DNA from: Solea solea
Taxonomy: Eukaryota; Chordata; Actinopteri; Pleuronectiformes; Soleidae
Assembly (NCBI RefSeq): GCF_958295425.1
Contig: NC_081147.1
Span: forward strand, 5,787,290-5,851,289
Length of the DNA: 64,000 bases
Reading direction: 5' to 3'
The position numbers and the translations under genes are program-made. The notes beneath the pieces are model-generated. The model was not told the DNA's origin. It saw nothing but the letters and a program-made list of their open reading frames with translations, and did no database searches. Below are positions 22,025 through 33,339 of the stretch, in pieces (the first letter of the stretch is position 1; each line of letters starts with the position of its first letter).

Positions 22025-22314
22025 AAGATTTGGAAGTCATTTGAAAGGGATCATTTGCAATGGTTTATTGGTTGCATCGGTTCACTCACAATTATGTACA
22101 TCATCTTTTGCTTGTTTCCCATTTTCTGATACTGTTTTGTAATCACAACGCTATTTTATTGGAAACAGCAACAGAGAAAATGAACGTTGGACAATTTACT
22201 TCTAGAGCTGTTTTAAGTGTCCCTTACCCTAATGTATGGTTAACACAGCATGTCAGTTAGAGTTGTGATAAAACCCTTAAAGGAGGACATTTTAGATAAA
22301 AGTTCAGCTCATCC

Positions 22315-22510
22315 ACATAGCACTGGGGGGTGCCAAACCTCGCAGACGTTGGGCAAAAGGACACTGGACAGGTCCATCACAGGGCCAACATGCAGAGATG
22401 AACATCCAGTGCCCAATTAACCTACTCCACATGTTTTGGCCCTCAATCGAACCAGGTTTCAGACCACTGACCCTGTTGTTGTGAGGCAACAGAGTTGGCC
22501 AGTACTTCAC
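22315..22510 (+). repeat. Old L2-associated dispersed repeat
   Basis: The order 'gacaggtccatcacagggcc', 'cccaattaacctactccaca', 'caatcgaaccaggtttcaga', 'tgaggcaacagagt' matches the family seen at 14.4 kb in diverged form. Confidence 0.55.
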
Positions 22511-22514
22511 CATG

Positions 22515-23635
22515 TGACCCACTTAATATTAGCGTCCTTTTATAGTTCAGCTTAGTTAATTGATTCAGTGCCACAGTGCCGCACACTCTGTTTTCAGCTT
22601 GCCACATTGAATAAATCCTTCTATCAGTTATCATGCTCCATTCGCACATGACACCACACAGCGATGAGTGCTAATGCACATGGAAGACTATGTGTCACTT
22701 GTCTCCAATATGCTAACACTTAGTATATTTAACCTACACTGGGACCCAGACATGCTGAGGTAAACGTCAGTGTGAGCAGCCATGTAGGTCAAACAAGTCA
22801 AATCCTCACACGGCAGTGTTTTGTGCCCGAGTGCTTGCTTTGTGTTGCATTGCTTAGTGTCTCATTGTGCTATTCCTTTATGTGTTGTACTTTTCTCATC
22901 AATTTTACTTGCAACCTGACCTAAAGAGAAGGCAATCTCAGTTCATTCATCCAACGCACACACAGAAGTTTGCAATCCCTGAGAATGATGTTTTCAAAAC
23001 TCCTGACCTCGACATGTTTTCTAATATAATATAATAACGATGCTGTCTTGAAATATAAGCTAAAAGCTCTGTTAAATGACTCTACATTCACCAAGCACTT
23101 TATTAAGTGCACCTGTTCAATTCATTTTTAACCCAATATCTGGTCAGTCGAACACTTGCAAGCAATTCAATGCATTTAAAGTTTATTTATTTATCAATTC
23201 ACACTATTTGAATTGTTTTAGTTGGGTTTCCTTCATGGTATGATCATATATGTTGCCTTTTTCTATGTTGTTCTATATGTTTCATATTTTTTTATTGTTT
23301 TTATTGATTTAAATGTTGGCACTTGCTTCAGCTGCAGCACGCAACATTCTGTTGTATATCCTGTACAATGACATGGGGAAGAGGGGTGATTTTGGTAAAT
23401 GCTGATCTACTGGGATTTTCATGCACAACCATCTCTAGTTTTGGATGGTTGATCTAGTGTTGATGGAACATATCCAGTGAGTGGCAGTTTGCCAGGGTGA
23501 AAAGGCCTTGTAGATGGCAACAATACCTCAAACGAACCATTCATTTTAACCAAGGTCTGAATTAAAACATCTCTGAACGCACAGCACTTCAAACCTTGGA
23601 GCAGATGAGCTACAGCAGAAGACCACACTCACACT
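22515..23635. other. Non-coding stretch
   Basis: No repeat or gene recognised. Frames are short. Confidence 0.5.
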
Positions 23636-23639
23636 TAAT

Positions 23640-23740
23640 GCAGAAGCATCAGAATCAGAATATTTATTATTGTCATTGTGATAACGAGACATTGCACAAT
23701 CAAATTAAAAGTGCAGGTTTTCCAGTGCAAAAATCTAGAA
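23640..23740 (-). mobile_element. LINE 3'-end fragment, reverse
   Basis: The tandem 'cagaatcagaata' followed by 'tttattattgtcattgtgat' is, on the minus strand, the terminal short-repeat tail of an L2/CR1-like LINE, preceded by its 3' untranslated region. No coding remnant is visible. Confidence 0.5.
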
Positions 23741-23855
23741 AGTAAGAAAATAAAAGATAGATATAAATATGTTTACATAGACTACAAAACTAAACTAACT
23801 GAGAAAGACACATACATTGCACATATACTGTATATTGCAAACATAAACCAGTGAG

Positions 23856-24162
23856 TTAGCCTGGGTGAACTGGGTGTTTTACCACTGGTTGAAGATCAGT
23901 TGTTTTTTGACCTGGCTTTTGTTACCATTTAAGGGACTTGCTCTACGGAGCTCCCCTGGGCAAAAGTTAATAGACGCCATTACTAGATAGCCATCACTCC
24001 TAGAAAACTACATAGAAGCACATTTGTTGACACCTTTTCCGTTGCTCTGGATACGTCATCTGATTGGTCGTACAACGCCTCTTGGACGTGGGAGGTGTCT
24101 ATACCCGCTCAAGACTCAAATGAGATGAGATTGAGATGCAATCTGGCGTTAGCCAGGCTAAT
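23856..24162. mobile_element. 'TAGCCTGG' MITE with 6-bp target duplication
   Basis: A 307-bp element whose ends are inverted repeats: left 'ttagcctgggtgaac', right (complement) 'attagcctggctaac'. AGTGAG flanks both sides (23850-23855 and 24163-24168). Internal blocks 'gacgccattactagatagcc' and 'gcctcttggacgtgggaggt' recur at 15.8 and 31.6 kb. There is no coding capacity. A 6-bp duplication is unusual for hAT, so the superfamily is left open. Confidence 0.7.
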
Positions 24163-24179
24163 AGTGAGCACATTTTATA

Positions 24180-24665
24180 ACAGCTCTCACTGATCTAAAG
24201 TGGACATGACAATTTATGTAGCGCAAACCTTTCAAGTATCTCCAATACTTTATCAACAGCTTTAAAGAAAATGTCTAAACAATCGCGCAATCGAGCTCAC
24301 ACAGGTCTCCTCTTCGGCCAATCAGAGGAGTCACCACTGCACGGCTGCGTGAAACAGCAGTGACTTCTTTTACACATGACAAACACACACAAACGAGTGA
24401 CTTTTAAAGCAGTTGGTTGTTGTTTGTATTTGTTCAGTACTTCATCTTTTAAATATTGAGATTTTAGCCATTTCCTGGGTAATTGTTGGAGATTAAGCCA
24501 CATTTTTAGGATTGTTTAGTATTTAAGTACATGCAAAATACATACTGTGCTTGGAACCTCGCCAGAGCAGGTACTAAAAAAAAGTACCTTGTACCAGGTA
24601 CTATGCTAGTGGAAACTCAACTGAACTGGGCAGTGGCGAGGCGAGAAGAACCTTTACTCGTACCC
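24180..24665. mobile_element. MITE-like repeat with 'gtac...gtggaaac' end
   Basis: Ends with 'aggtactatgctagtggaaa', preceded by 'gtactaaaaaaaagtacctt', a local palindrome. It shares the 'tttccac...gtac' signature with 20.3 kb. The left border is uncertain. The 68-codon minus frame inside it is not a recognised protein. Confidence 0.4.
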
Positions 24666-24954
24666 GGATGTCTGTCACAGTAAATTGAAATTGAATTGTG
24701 AGAACTGAATGTGAAAATATAGAGAATTTTTCCAATGCAATGATTCAAATTAAATAATACAAATTTAAATTATGTCACTCAAATTCATTTTTTTTTAATG
24801 CAATTATTTAAGTTTAGCAATTTAAATTCAAATATAAATGATTCAAATTCAGTTTTTGGTGGCACATATTTCAGCCCATACTCCATTATTTAACTTTGGT
24901 TACTCCAGTTCTAAAACTTCTAAACCAACAGATCTGATAATAGATTGGGCTGTG

Positions 24955-25082
24955 ATGATTTTGCATCCTGTGCAAGTTGTAGCCCACCTTAAGGCCAGAG
25001 TGAAATAGGACACTTCCCCGGGCCCGTCACTACTCTAAAAATTATATAAAGCAGGAAAGATAATGGATGGATATATAATGTG
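24955..25082 (+). repeat. L2-associated repeat, 3' fragment
   Basis: 'catcctgtgcaagttgtagc', 'aggccagagtgaaatagg' and the end 'aaagataatggatggatata' correspond to the 3' part of the family at 14.4 and 22.3 kb, which often ends in a GGATGGATGG-like run. Confidence 0.5.
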
Positions 25083-25089
25083 TCAGGTT

Positions 25090-27130
25090 TAAAGACCACC
25101 AGCTTTTCAGCAGAGATGTTGGTCAGACTCCGGCAGCAAGTGCACCATCTATTTTTCTGGTACACTGCATGTTCCCCAGGAGAGCTGTTTCATTATGGCG
25201 TTAGCTGCTTTATTTCCGCTCAAAACTACCTCTTGCACAACAATCAACTTGGAATGTCTCACAGGAGCACTGCATGATCTGTATATGTGCACTCTGTCAG
25301 TGTGTGTGGCAGGGATATTCCCAGGGAACGGGGTGTTTCTTCAGCTCGCTGAACAAGAATAATGACTTTGTTGGTCCACTGAGGGAGGAGGGGGACAAGT
25401 CCTACTGTCTCGCTCTTGTCCCTCCTGCCATTATTTGCCAATTACCAGCATGTAAAGTGTCTAATGCATACCCACTACCCACAAACGTGCCTATAATAGC
25501 TTTGTAATTTGCTTATTAATTTTTAAGGATTTGAGTTATTATTTGATGAGCTATTTCAGCTCAATAATTGGGGGCTATTACTAACCATTTAGGTCAGTAC
25601 CGACGCCAAATATCAAGCTTTGTCCTTCAAATGTGGATGTTCTTAAGCCATTAGCTTCTGTCATTAGTCTTTATTCTTCAATTTTGCTCCTTTGTTGTCA
25701 TCATCAGAATATTTCCTTGAATTATCTACTGTAAAAAGACATAAGCAGGAGTGCTGCAAGGAGCGTTTCTGTTGAGACTGTCTCCACTGCCGTGGCAACT
25801 TTCATTATCTTTCTTGAGAGGTTTGCACTTGGAAATATCCTCTGGCTGAGCGATGATTTTTCAAATCACATGTTCTGCTTTTTGCACAGATAAATAAAAT
25901 GGAAATTCTAATTAAACCTTGATCCAGTGATATATTGTATTAACTTGTGGGAAAGGATCCAGACCATTGGCACCATAATGAACCCTGAAGCTTTTCCCAT
26001 TTCTTTTTTTTTTCAAACCCACAGATTTATGGCTTGTCTCATTCTCCAACTTCACTTTGAAACTTTGCGATTGAATATGATGAATACAGTCTGGCGCACA
26101 TACAGTACATGCATTTGTAGTTTGTTTATATATATTTTTTTCATATGAATGGATGGAATTTGGTATGCATATGCCTACACATAATGGCTGCCTCTGATGT
26201 CCTGTGTCCACTTGGCCCATTTGTCCATGGAAGTAGGATGTGCCTGCAGTATGAAGATGAAATTAGGGGTAATGCAGAGGCAATAGCCATTGTCACAATA
26301 TTGCTGGTTTCAGGGCATCACATCAGATCGTCTATGGAGCTGAGATAATTGTTTTCTGTTTACCTCCTCCACTGCTGATGACTGAAAATAAAATAAAAAA
26401 AATCACTCAAATCAGTACACGCAAACTGTCCCTTAAAATGCACATGAGGATTTTCATAATCTCCATTCACAGTGTATGTGTATCATTTACCCACACACAC
26501 ACACACACAGTTGAACAAGTTGTCTGATTTTATCATTTGGCTAATGGAACCGGCAGAGATTTTTTTGTATCCCTTTTCTGATTGGCCAACAAGGCTTAAC
26601 AGTTATAGTTATATTGCCTCTTGTTGACTTGGCATATCTTTGACTAATATATAATAATAATTTGACTTTCATCTTCCATTTAGTCTGACCTTTCATTCAA
26701 GAAAAGATTGAGAATGTTTGAGACATTTATTTTTGTTGTGTCTGTAGCTGTTCATTCTATATGCCTAGTTTCCATTGCTGACTAGTGTGACTGTTAGTAT
26801 TCTTTATATGTCTGTTTGGCTTCGAACCTCCCCTGCAAAATGTCTTACCTATGTTGATTTTTGTTTTTATTTTATATCATGTGCAGATAAACTAAACAGA
26901 CGTTCCTTGAATTAATAGAGAGAAGCTCAAAATGGTGTGGTTGTCATGTGAGAATGTGAGGTTCATAAAAATGCAACGGCTGCATAGTGTCTTAATCTAT
27001 AAAAAATTCACAATCATTTTCAAGGATCTCTTTTCCTTATGCATTTGATCCCGGATTTAGGCAACAAATATTTAATGATTCACAAACAAAATGTCTTAAG
27101 CAACCAAGGAGCCTCAACAAATAAATATAA
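25090..27130. other. Non-coding stretch
   Basis: No gene recognised. (CA)9 lies at 26492-26509. The segment 25590-25925 is complex single-copy-looking sequence that could be a conserved non-coding element. This is a guess without cross-species data. Confidence 0.45.
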
Positions 27131-27134
27131 ATAA

Positions 27135-27228
27135 TGTGTGAACTCAGTTGATAATGGCTTGAACCTAATGAACATTTATATTTAAAGGTTACACTTTTAT
27201 GCCAACAATGTTTGCTTGTGAACACTGG
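27135..27228 (+). repeat. 94-bp duplicated segment, copy 1
   Basis: Matches 29450-29543 over 94 bases with two mismatches, in the same orientation. The flanking sequences differ. No terminal repeats or tail are visible. It is either a young transposon fragment or a small local duplication. Confidence 0.9.
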
Positions 27229-27229
27229 T

Positions 27230-28760
27230 GTGTAACAGTCTACAAGTCAGGAGAACCCAAAGAAAACCTTTAAACTAAAACCAATTGTTCAATATGTACA
27301 ATACTATATTTTTCATTACTTAAAGAGACTTAGGATGTTGCCCAATGTAATATATATCTTCCCCCTATATTGTCAGGGACCAAGCAATATGTCAAGGAGA
27401 AAACAGAAGAAAAAATAGGCCGATAAAAGTGGTCAACAAAATATAAGTATACCCAAGAAAACAAAGGAGGTGTCATCTGAACAATTTTTATTCTTTGCGA
27501 TTTAACGGCAGTTAGCATCCTTAGTTTTGTATTACTGCCATCTGCTGTATTTGCTTTCCATTGATTTTCTTTTGCTGGACTTTTAAGTCCAGTCGTTCTT
27601 AGAGAATTTAAAATAAAAATTGTCCCCCAACACCCATGTCGCTACATTTGATGTCTTTGAAGTTATTGTCCACTCCTTATTGTTTCAGTCCTCCATTCAT
27701 TATCCTCTCATTCTCATATTGCACTTTCACTGTCTCTTCTGCTGACACCAATTACATTACCCAGTTGGATGTTTACCCATTATATTTAATGTGTTATTCA
27801 ATCTGCAGTGTCCAAGTCCCGACAATGACACGTGAGGGACTTTATATACTGGTGTGGCCCAAACAAATATCTCATGAGGGGTAAAAAAAGAAAGAAAGAT
27901 GAATGGCCTCTACAGTTATACACAGCAAATCTAACTAAATCTAAATTCCCACATGACATGGCAACACATGGTTTAACCCACTATATCTATATATATATAT
28001 ATATATACTTTATATTAGTGTTTGTATTAGTTTTTCTGACTGGACTCCTCTTGTTTTATAGCACACCTCAATAGTGACAAAACATTTTTCTTTCCATATA
28101 AGACATCTTAGTGTTTTTTAAGACATTCTGGTATTACTATTGAAGTATCAACGACAAACAAAGGGTAATGTTCCTTTGACAAATTCTCATGTGGACAGGT
28201 AATCACGCTTATTTTACTCTTTGCCCTTTTCTTTCATCATGCCCCTTCCACTTCCCTTTGTCATTTTCGGGAGTATTTGAAGTCTGGAAGTCAGGTTTGT
28301 TGCAACAGACAACCCTAATAATTCAAATACAGCAGAATGGTTAACATGAAAATTAGATTGAAATGGAAATTTTAATGGGATTCATCTTGAGAGAACTGAG
28401 GAAAAAAAACACACACACTTCTAACCTCATCACAAAAGATGGGTTGTTGTGCACCTTTCCCACTGCAGCGCCACAGCTGCGATATTAGAAACGCTTGCCT
28501 CTCTGCTGCTTTATGAAGCATTAATTTCTTGCCTTAAACTATATCCGAGTGGATGTTATCGGCTGTTATTACTTACTTTTGAATTTACTTCCGACAGAAA
28601 ACACAGGACAACACAGGAATTAATTCATGACAGTTCAAACATCCAAGGTAATTAATAAAGACAAAGGTAGGTGCAATTAAGCGCTATGCGATAATCTATT
28701 TCGAGACATCTACATATACATTTATACAATTCCTCAGCACAGCATGAAAAATGCACTACC
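27230..28760. other. Non-coding stretch with AT microsatellite
   Basis: An AT dinucleotide tract lies at 27984-28008. The interval 28440-28690 is complex and rich in TTAAT-type motifs and looks single copy. No gene recognised. Confidence 0.45.
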
Positions 28761-28764
28761 AGGG

Positions 28765-28860
28765 GCTCTGGCTTAGGAGGTATCCTATTCATCAGAAAGT
28801 TGGTGGTTCAATTCCCAGCTCATGTTGATAGCTTTTCAGATGGCAAAAAAATGTTGGTTG
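28765..28860 (+). repeat. tRNA-derived SINE head
   Basis: A tRNA-like stretch starts 'ggggctctggcttaggagg' and carries a B-box-like ggttcaattcc at 28805-28815, identical to that of the SINE at 2.5 kb. Only the head and a short body follow. There is no recognised tail. Confidence 0.5.
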
Positions 28861-29044
28861 ATAAAACACCTCAGCTAATCAGACCCACCTGTCAGTGTAT
28901 GATTTTTTTCCCCCTGTAACATTTTAACACATATATGTGGAAATAATATGAGACCCGCCAAGTACAGTACACCAGCAACAAGTCGGCCCAGCACAAATCG
29001 AGTACACAAAAACAATTTTGTTTGCGTGTTTTCACTGCTGAATG

Positions 29045-29435
29045 AAGATGGACAAGGACAAAATCATGGCTGTTACAGCACAGATCTTTGGCTGTACTTC
29101 TTAACGAAGACAGAGGCTTCTGGTCATGCCAACGCCAATCTCACTTCTGCTATGCTAGCGGACTTTAGAGCTAGCGTGAACAGACACAGTAGTTACTTCT
29201 GAGATGACAACATGATGCCTGTGATGAAAAGAAAGCACCCCAAACCACTTCTTAACTTCCTATCTTCTTTTGGGGTGAGTTTTCATTATCATCGCTAATC
29301 TACATTACATTAGTGTTCATTCAAAGTCACAAACAGGGATTAAAAAAATGTTCTTTCATGCTGGAAGCTGTCTTTTAATAATCCACTGTGCATTTCAGAA
29401 TGTTATGTGGCTATATTGTTATTATTGATTAGCCT
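29045..29435 (+). repeat. Family A dispersed repeat, copy 2 (5' part)
   Basis: Aligns with copy 1 from 'agatggacaagga' through the coding-like block (29104-29160), 'ggggtgagttttcatta', 'gttcattcaaagtcaca' and 'cactgtgcatttcagaatgt', then stops where 'gattagcctaatcattgctg' begins, just before the 94-bp duplicated segment. The 84-codon frame over 28948-29202 runs through the coding-like block. Confidence 0.75.
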
Positions 29436-29449
29436 AATCATTGCTGGAT

Positions 29450-29543
29450 TGTGTGAACTCAGTTGATAATGGCTTGAACCTACTGAACATTTATATTTAA
29501 AGGTTACACTTTTATGCCAGCAATGTTTGCTTGTGAACACTGG
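29450..29543 (+). repeat. 94-bp duplicated segment, copy 2
   Basis: 92 of 94 bases are identical to 27135-27228. It sits directly after truncated family A copy 2. Confidence 0.9.
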
Positions 29544-29677
29544 CAGTGCACATCACTGTCATCACATTGCTCATTGATGATGTGTCCCAAATATCTCATT
29601 TTGTTGACAACATTTATCACTTGGTCACTTGGAACAAGGGGATAAGGGGAACATTTACTTAATAAAGTAAGTATAAG

Positions 29678-30382
29678 CAGTAGCGTACCGTGGGGTTTCA
29701 GTCAGGGCCTTCAGTAAAAAAACAAAAAAAACACGCACAAACACAACCACATACAAAACACATTATTATGCACTATATTCACGAGACAGTTGATCTGCAA
29801 CAACCATAGCGCACACGCACACCACTGTGCATATATAGGCTACTGCATCATTACCACCACATCTTCTGTTATGTCACTTAGCAACCACAATTTCACAAGC
29901 CACTATATGACACAAAAACAAGCTTCCACATAAGCATAGGCGTCAGCTACGCAGGGAAAACGTCCACGGCACTATTTATGATCAACAGTTTTGTCCTCAA
30001 CACTGTATGTACCTCTTCTACACCTCTTCGGTGTAGGTCTTCCTGAAATAATTGCCTTCTTTTCTCCAAATGATTGCCGTGAAAAGTGCACACGAAGGAG
30101 ATCAGAAACATGATCGATCGGTGGTGTTAATGCAGTGGCTATAGCTTACTTCAAAACCCGCCAAAGGTTCAAACGTCGTTGATGACAACAGCGGGGGCTA
30201 GCACCAGACACATCGCTGGGCCTGGGGCGTGCTGTCACTATGCATCAAATTTTGATTGGCTGACGACACACGTCAGTCAAAGTTATAACCAAACAGGAAA
30301 TGGCTAAATACTAGAGCAGGTCCACAGAGATATGATGCGTTTAAGCAGAGAAGGCCCTGCTGGCCCTGAGAGCCCACCACTG
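29678..30382 (+). mobile_element. Complete non-autonomous hAT-like element
   Basis: A 705-bp element. Left end CAGTAGCGTACCGTGGGG..., right end (complement) CAGTGGTGGGCTCTCAGGG. Both ends continue into 'agggccttc' a few bases later, so the terminal inverted repeats are imperfect over about 35 bp. It is flanked by a perfect 8-bp duplication, AGTATAAG, at 29670-29677 and 30383-30390. CAG ends and an 8-bp duplication fit the hAT superfamily. The interior has no transposase frame. A longer inverted relative lies at 54286-55213. Orientation is arbitrary. Confidence 0.88.
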
Positions 30383-30394
30383 AGTATAAGATTC

Positions 30395-31500
30395 TTGCTT
30401 GTGGTCCTCCTTAGTTTTAACAGACGTTTAATATTTATATTTACATTACATTTAAACTGTTATACTCGAAAGACTTGAACACAGGTGATATAAGGCTAAA
30501 GCAGAGATGACATCACTTAAGACTTTTCTCTAACACAGTGTTACACTTAGCATTTTAGAAAGACCATCCAATTATGGTACTCAAATTACACTCAGAATGA
30601 TATCTTAAATATCATGCCTTGGCACTTTGCTCGATTTTTTGATTTTTTTTTTTTTTCATGAAAGAAAAGGGTTTTCTATACAACCTGTTTAAAGCATTGA
30701 CTGTGAAGAACTCAAGCTTTCACATTCATTTAGAGATGTCAATACAGCGGGATTGATTTTCTTCTTGCAGACTTTGGTTGCTCCAGAGCAGCTGTTTCAC
30801 ACTTAAGTGGTAATCCATGAGCACTTTGTGGGTGTCTTTTACAAGCTGCAAAGTAAAGAAAACATAGAACAAGAGCAAAAAGTCAAGGATGGTAAAGGAT
30901 TGGGCAGGATTGGACGTGATGGCTGGCAGTAAAAGTTCTATGGGTCACAACAACACAAAGAAATAGAGGGAATCCTTGACCAGGGAGGAGCTTAGTTTTT
31001 TTTTTTTCAACACAGCAGTAAAGGTGAATGGCAGCAACTCAGACACAGACACCTAGAACCTGGGTCTGGTACTGCTTGCAGAATGTCACATGAAAACACT
31101 TGACATAGGTTCTCCCACATAGACCTCAGATTAATTGAAAATGGTCTTTATTTATTTAGTGCTTGATAACTACATATCACTCAATCACTTTACCTTCACA
31201 CACACACACCCTCACCCATGCACAGAGCCATTCACACATTTGCTGCCACACGTGCTGCGCTCTTTTAGTCTGGATGAATCCAGCTGAGACTGCCAACGAT
31301 TTGATTTTGCACTGCAGATATCTGTGACAAGGATGCCGTTTAGGCAAACTGCAGAATCTCCTAAAACAGGGAACCAATCACAAATGTGATTGTTTGCTTT
31401 GATTTGTCCTTTTTCCTGGTGCGCTACGCGATGACTGAGAAGCGACATCTAGCAGCTTTTGTATGCGTCCAACATGGCGGCCACTGAAGAGCAGCTGTCT
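30395..31500. other. Non-coding stretch
   Basis: T-run near 30645-30657, another near 31000, and a CA run at 31196-31210. No gene recognised. Confidence 0.5.
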
Positions 31501-31504
31501 TGCT

Positions 31505-31775
31505 GTTTGGCTGTTTGGCTTCCATTTTAAGCGACTCGCTCCACAGAGCTTTCCTGAGCAATAGTCATTAGATGCATTACTAGATAGCCGTCCCTCCTAG
31601 AAAACCACAACAAGCACATTGTTGACATATATTTCGTCATTCTGCGTATGTCACCTGGATTATTGGTCTGATTGGTTGCATTTTGACTTATGTCCATTGG
31701 TGAGGCCTCTTGGAAGTGGGAAGTAACTACAACCATTCCATACTCATCAAATCGAATAAGATTGAGCAAATTGGC
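31505..31775. mobile_element. 'TAGCCTGG' MITE family, internal fragment
   Basis: Contains 'gcattactagatagccgtcc', 'tcctagaaaaccacaacaag' and 'aggcctcttggaagtgggaa', matching the blocks of the element at 23.9 kb in the same order. The terminal repeats are lost or too diverged to call. Confidence 0.6.
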
Positions 31776-32034
31776 ATTATGTGTCTTTCCCAGACCATAT
31801 TGGCAGTGAGAGCTGAGTAGCCACAGAATACATCCCAACATCCTGGTTTGAAGCTGACACACTCAACCACTAAGCAACAGCCGCCCAAGGTAGTTAGGAA
31901 TTGGAAGATGTAGAGATAAGCAACCCCAAACCTCAGGGAAAGCAAGGGGGAAGAAAGTGAGATTATTATTAAAATAAGGACATAAGGATACTAAATTTAC
32001 CATAGGCGTGATTGTGAGAGTTAATAGTTATTTG

Positions 32035-32115
32035 TCTCTGGGTGTTTGTCTGGCAACCTGATCAGGGTGTAGCCTGCCTTTCACTCTCACATTGGGGCTA
32101 AAGCGATAGACAAAA
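32035..32115 (+). repeat. L2-associated repeat fragment
   Basis: 'caacctgatcagggtgtagc' followed by 'ctgcctttcactctcaca' is the 'cagggtgtacc...ctgcctttc' module of the family seen at 14.4 and 24.9 kb. Confidence 0.5.
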
Positions 32116-32739
32116 CTACAACGAACAATGAAATGTAAAACTGTCACATACCCAGACAAAAGGGTGCTGATCCTCTCATTGGGGATCACTAACAGAGACC
32201 AAGTCCCATACAGGGACATCCATTAAACAGATGAGCTCTATATTTTGTAGGGCCAGATCTATCTTCACCCATGTGAACACCCTGTAATTATTTTTTCCAC
32301 ATTTGCACCAACAGAAAGACCTCCAGATGTGTAATTTATTTTATTAAATGCTCACACAGACGGAAACAGCTAAATTAAGTCTACAAAACCAGAGTGGCTG
32401 ACTGACACTTCCTCACCTGTGCACCCTCCCCTTGTCATTATTTATCCATTGAGTTTTTCCCTTCCTTTTATCCTAATCTTAACCTTCACCCCACCCTTAC
32501 CCAAACAAGACTTTTAACCTACCCTGCCCCAACCTAATTTACCATCCTATCTTAAATTTGCTGATATTTGTAACAGAGAGGAGGCCTCCATGGTTGGCAC
32601 AGCCCCAGGCTTGAGCGTGATTCCATCACTCATCCTAACATCATTACTGTCTGGGTAAAAAAAAATGTTTGTGAACCATGGAGAGCAGCTGCTTTATCTT
32701 TGTTGGAATGATTCAAGATTTAAGTCCTGCATTACCTTG

Positions 32740-33335
32740 TTTTTTGTTTGTTTGTTTATCCCTTACATGGGCCTATATTCAGACGACAACCTGGCTTAGA
32801 CTCAACTAATTTAATCAACATCACACCCATTTCCAGCTTCCCATACATCTCCAAATTCCTAGAAAAAAATGTTGCTGTTCAGGTCCACAATCATATCACT
32901 GACAATGACCTCTATGAACAATTTCAGTCTGGTTTTTGTCCACTATATAGCAAAGAAACCTACTTGGTTAAAATCACTAATGATCTCCTGATGGTTTACT
33001 CTCCATATTCATCCTTGTTGACCTCACCACAGCTTTCGACACAATCTCCCACCGTATCCTCCTTATCAGTTTAACACTACTCAACCCGGGTTGTATTTTT
33101 CCTCTCTGGTCACAATCAATACGTTCAACTCAAATCTTTCCAATCCCTCCCCTCCCCTGTCAGCGGTGGTGTGCCTCAGGGCTCTGTCCTGGGGCCCCTC
33201 CTTTTTATCGTCTACCTCCTCCCTCTTGGCAATATCTTCAGAAAATGTTGTATTAATTTTCACTCAGCTCTACCTCTCCTCCAAGCCCACCACAACTCAA
33301 CCTCACTCCTTATTAATAACAGGAAGTATCGACCT
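32740..33335 (+). pseudogene. Decayed LINE reverse transcriptase (L2/Rex1-like)
   Basis: Remnant of an L2/Rex1-type non-LTR retrotransposon ORF2, in + orientation, covering the front half of the reverse transcriptase domain. The frame at 32748 gives a finger region with ISKFLEKNVAVQV and LYEQFQSGF. Motif A follows in another frame (33008 on, LVDLTTAFDTISH). Motif B returns to the first frame ([14 protein letters not shown], from 33165). The catalytic YADD box expected after 'attaatttt' is missing: at about 33264 the sequence jumps from the bases before the box straight to 'cagctctacctctcc'. With at least two frameshifts and that deletion it is dead. Confidence 0.85.
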
Positions 33336-33339
33336 TTCT

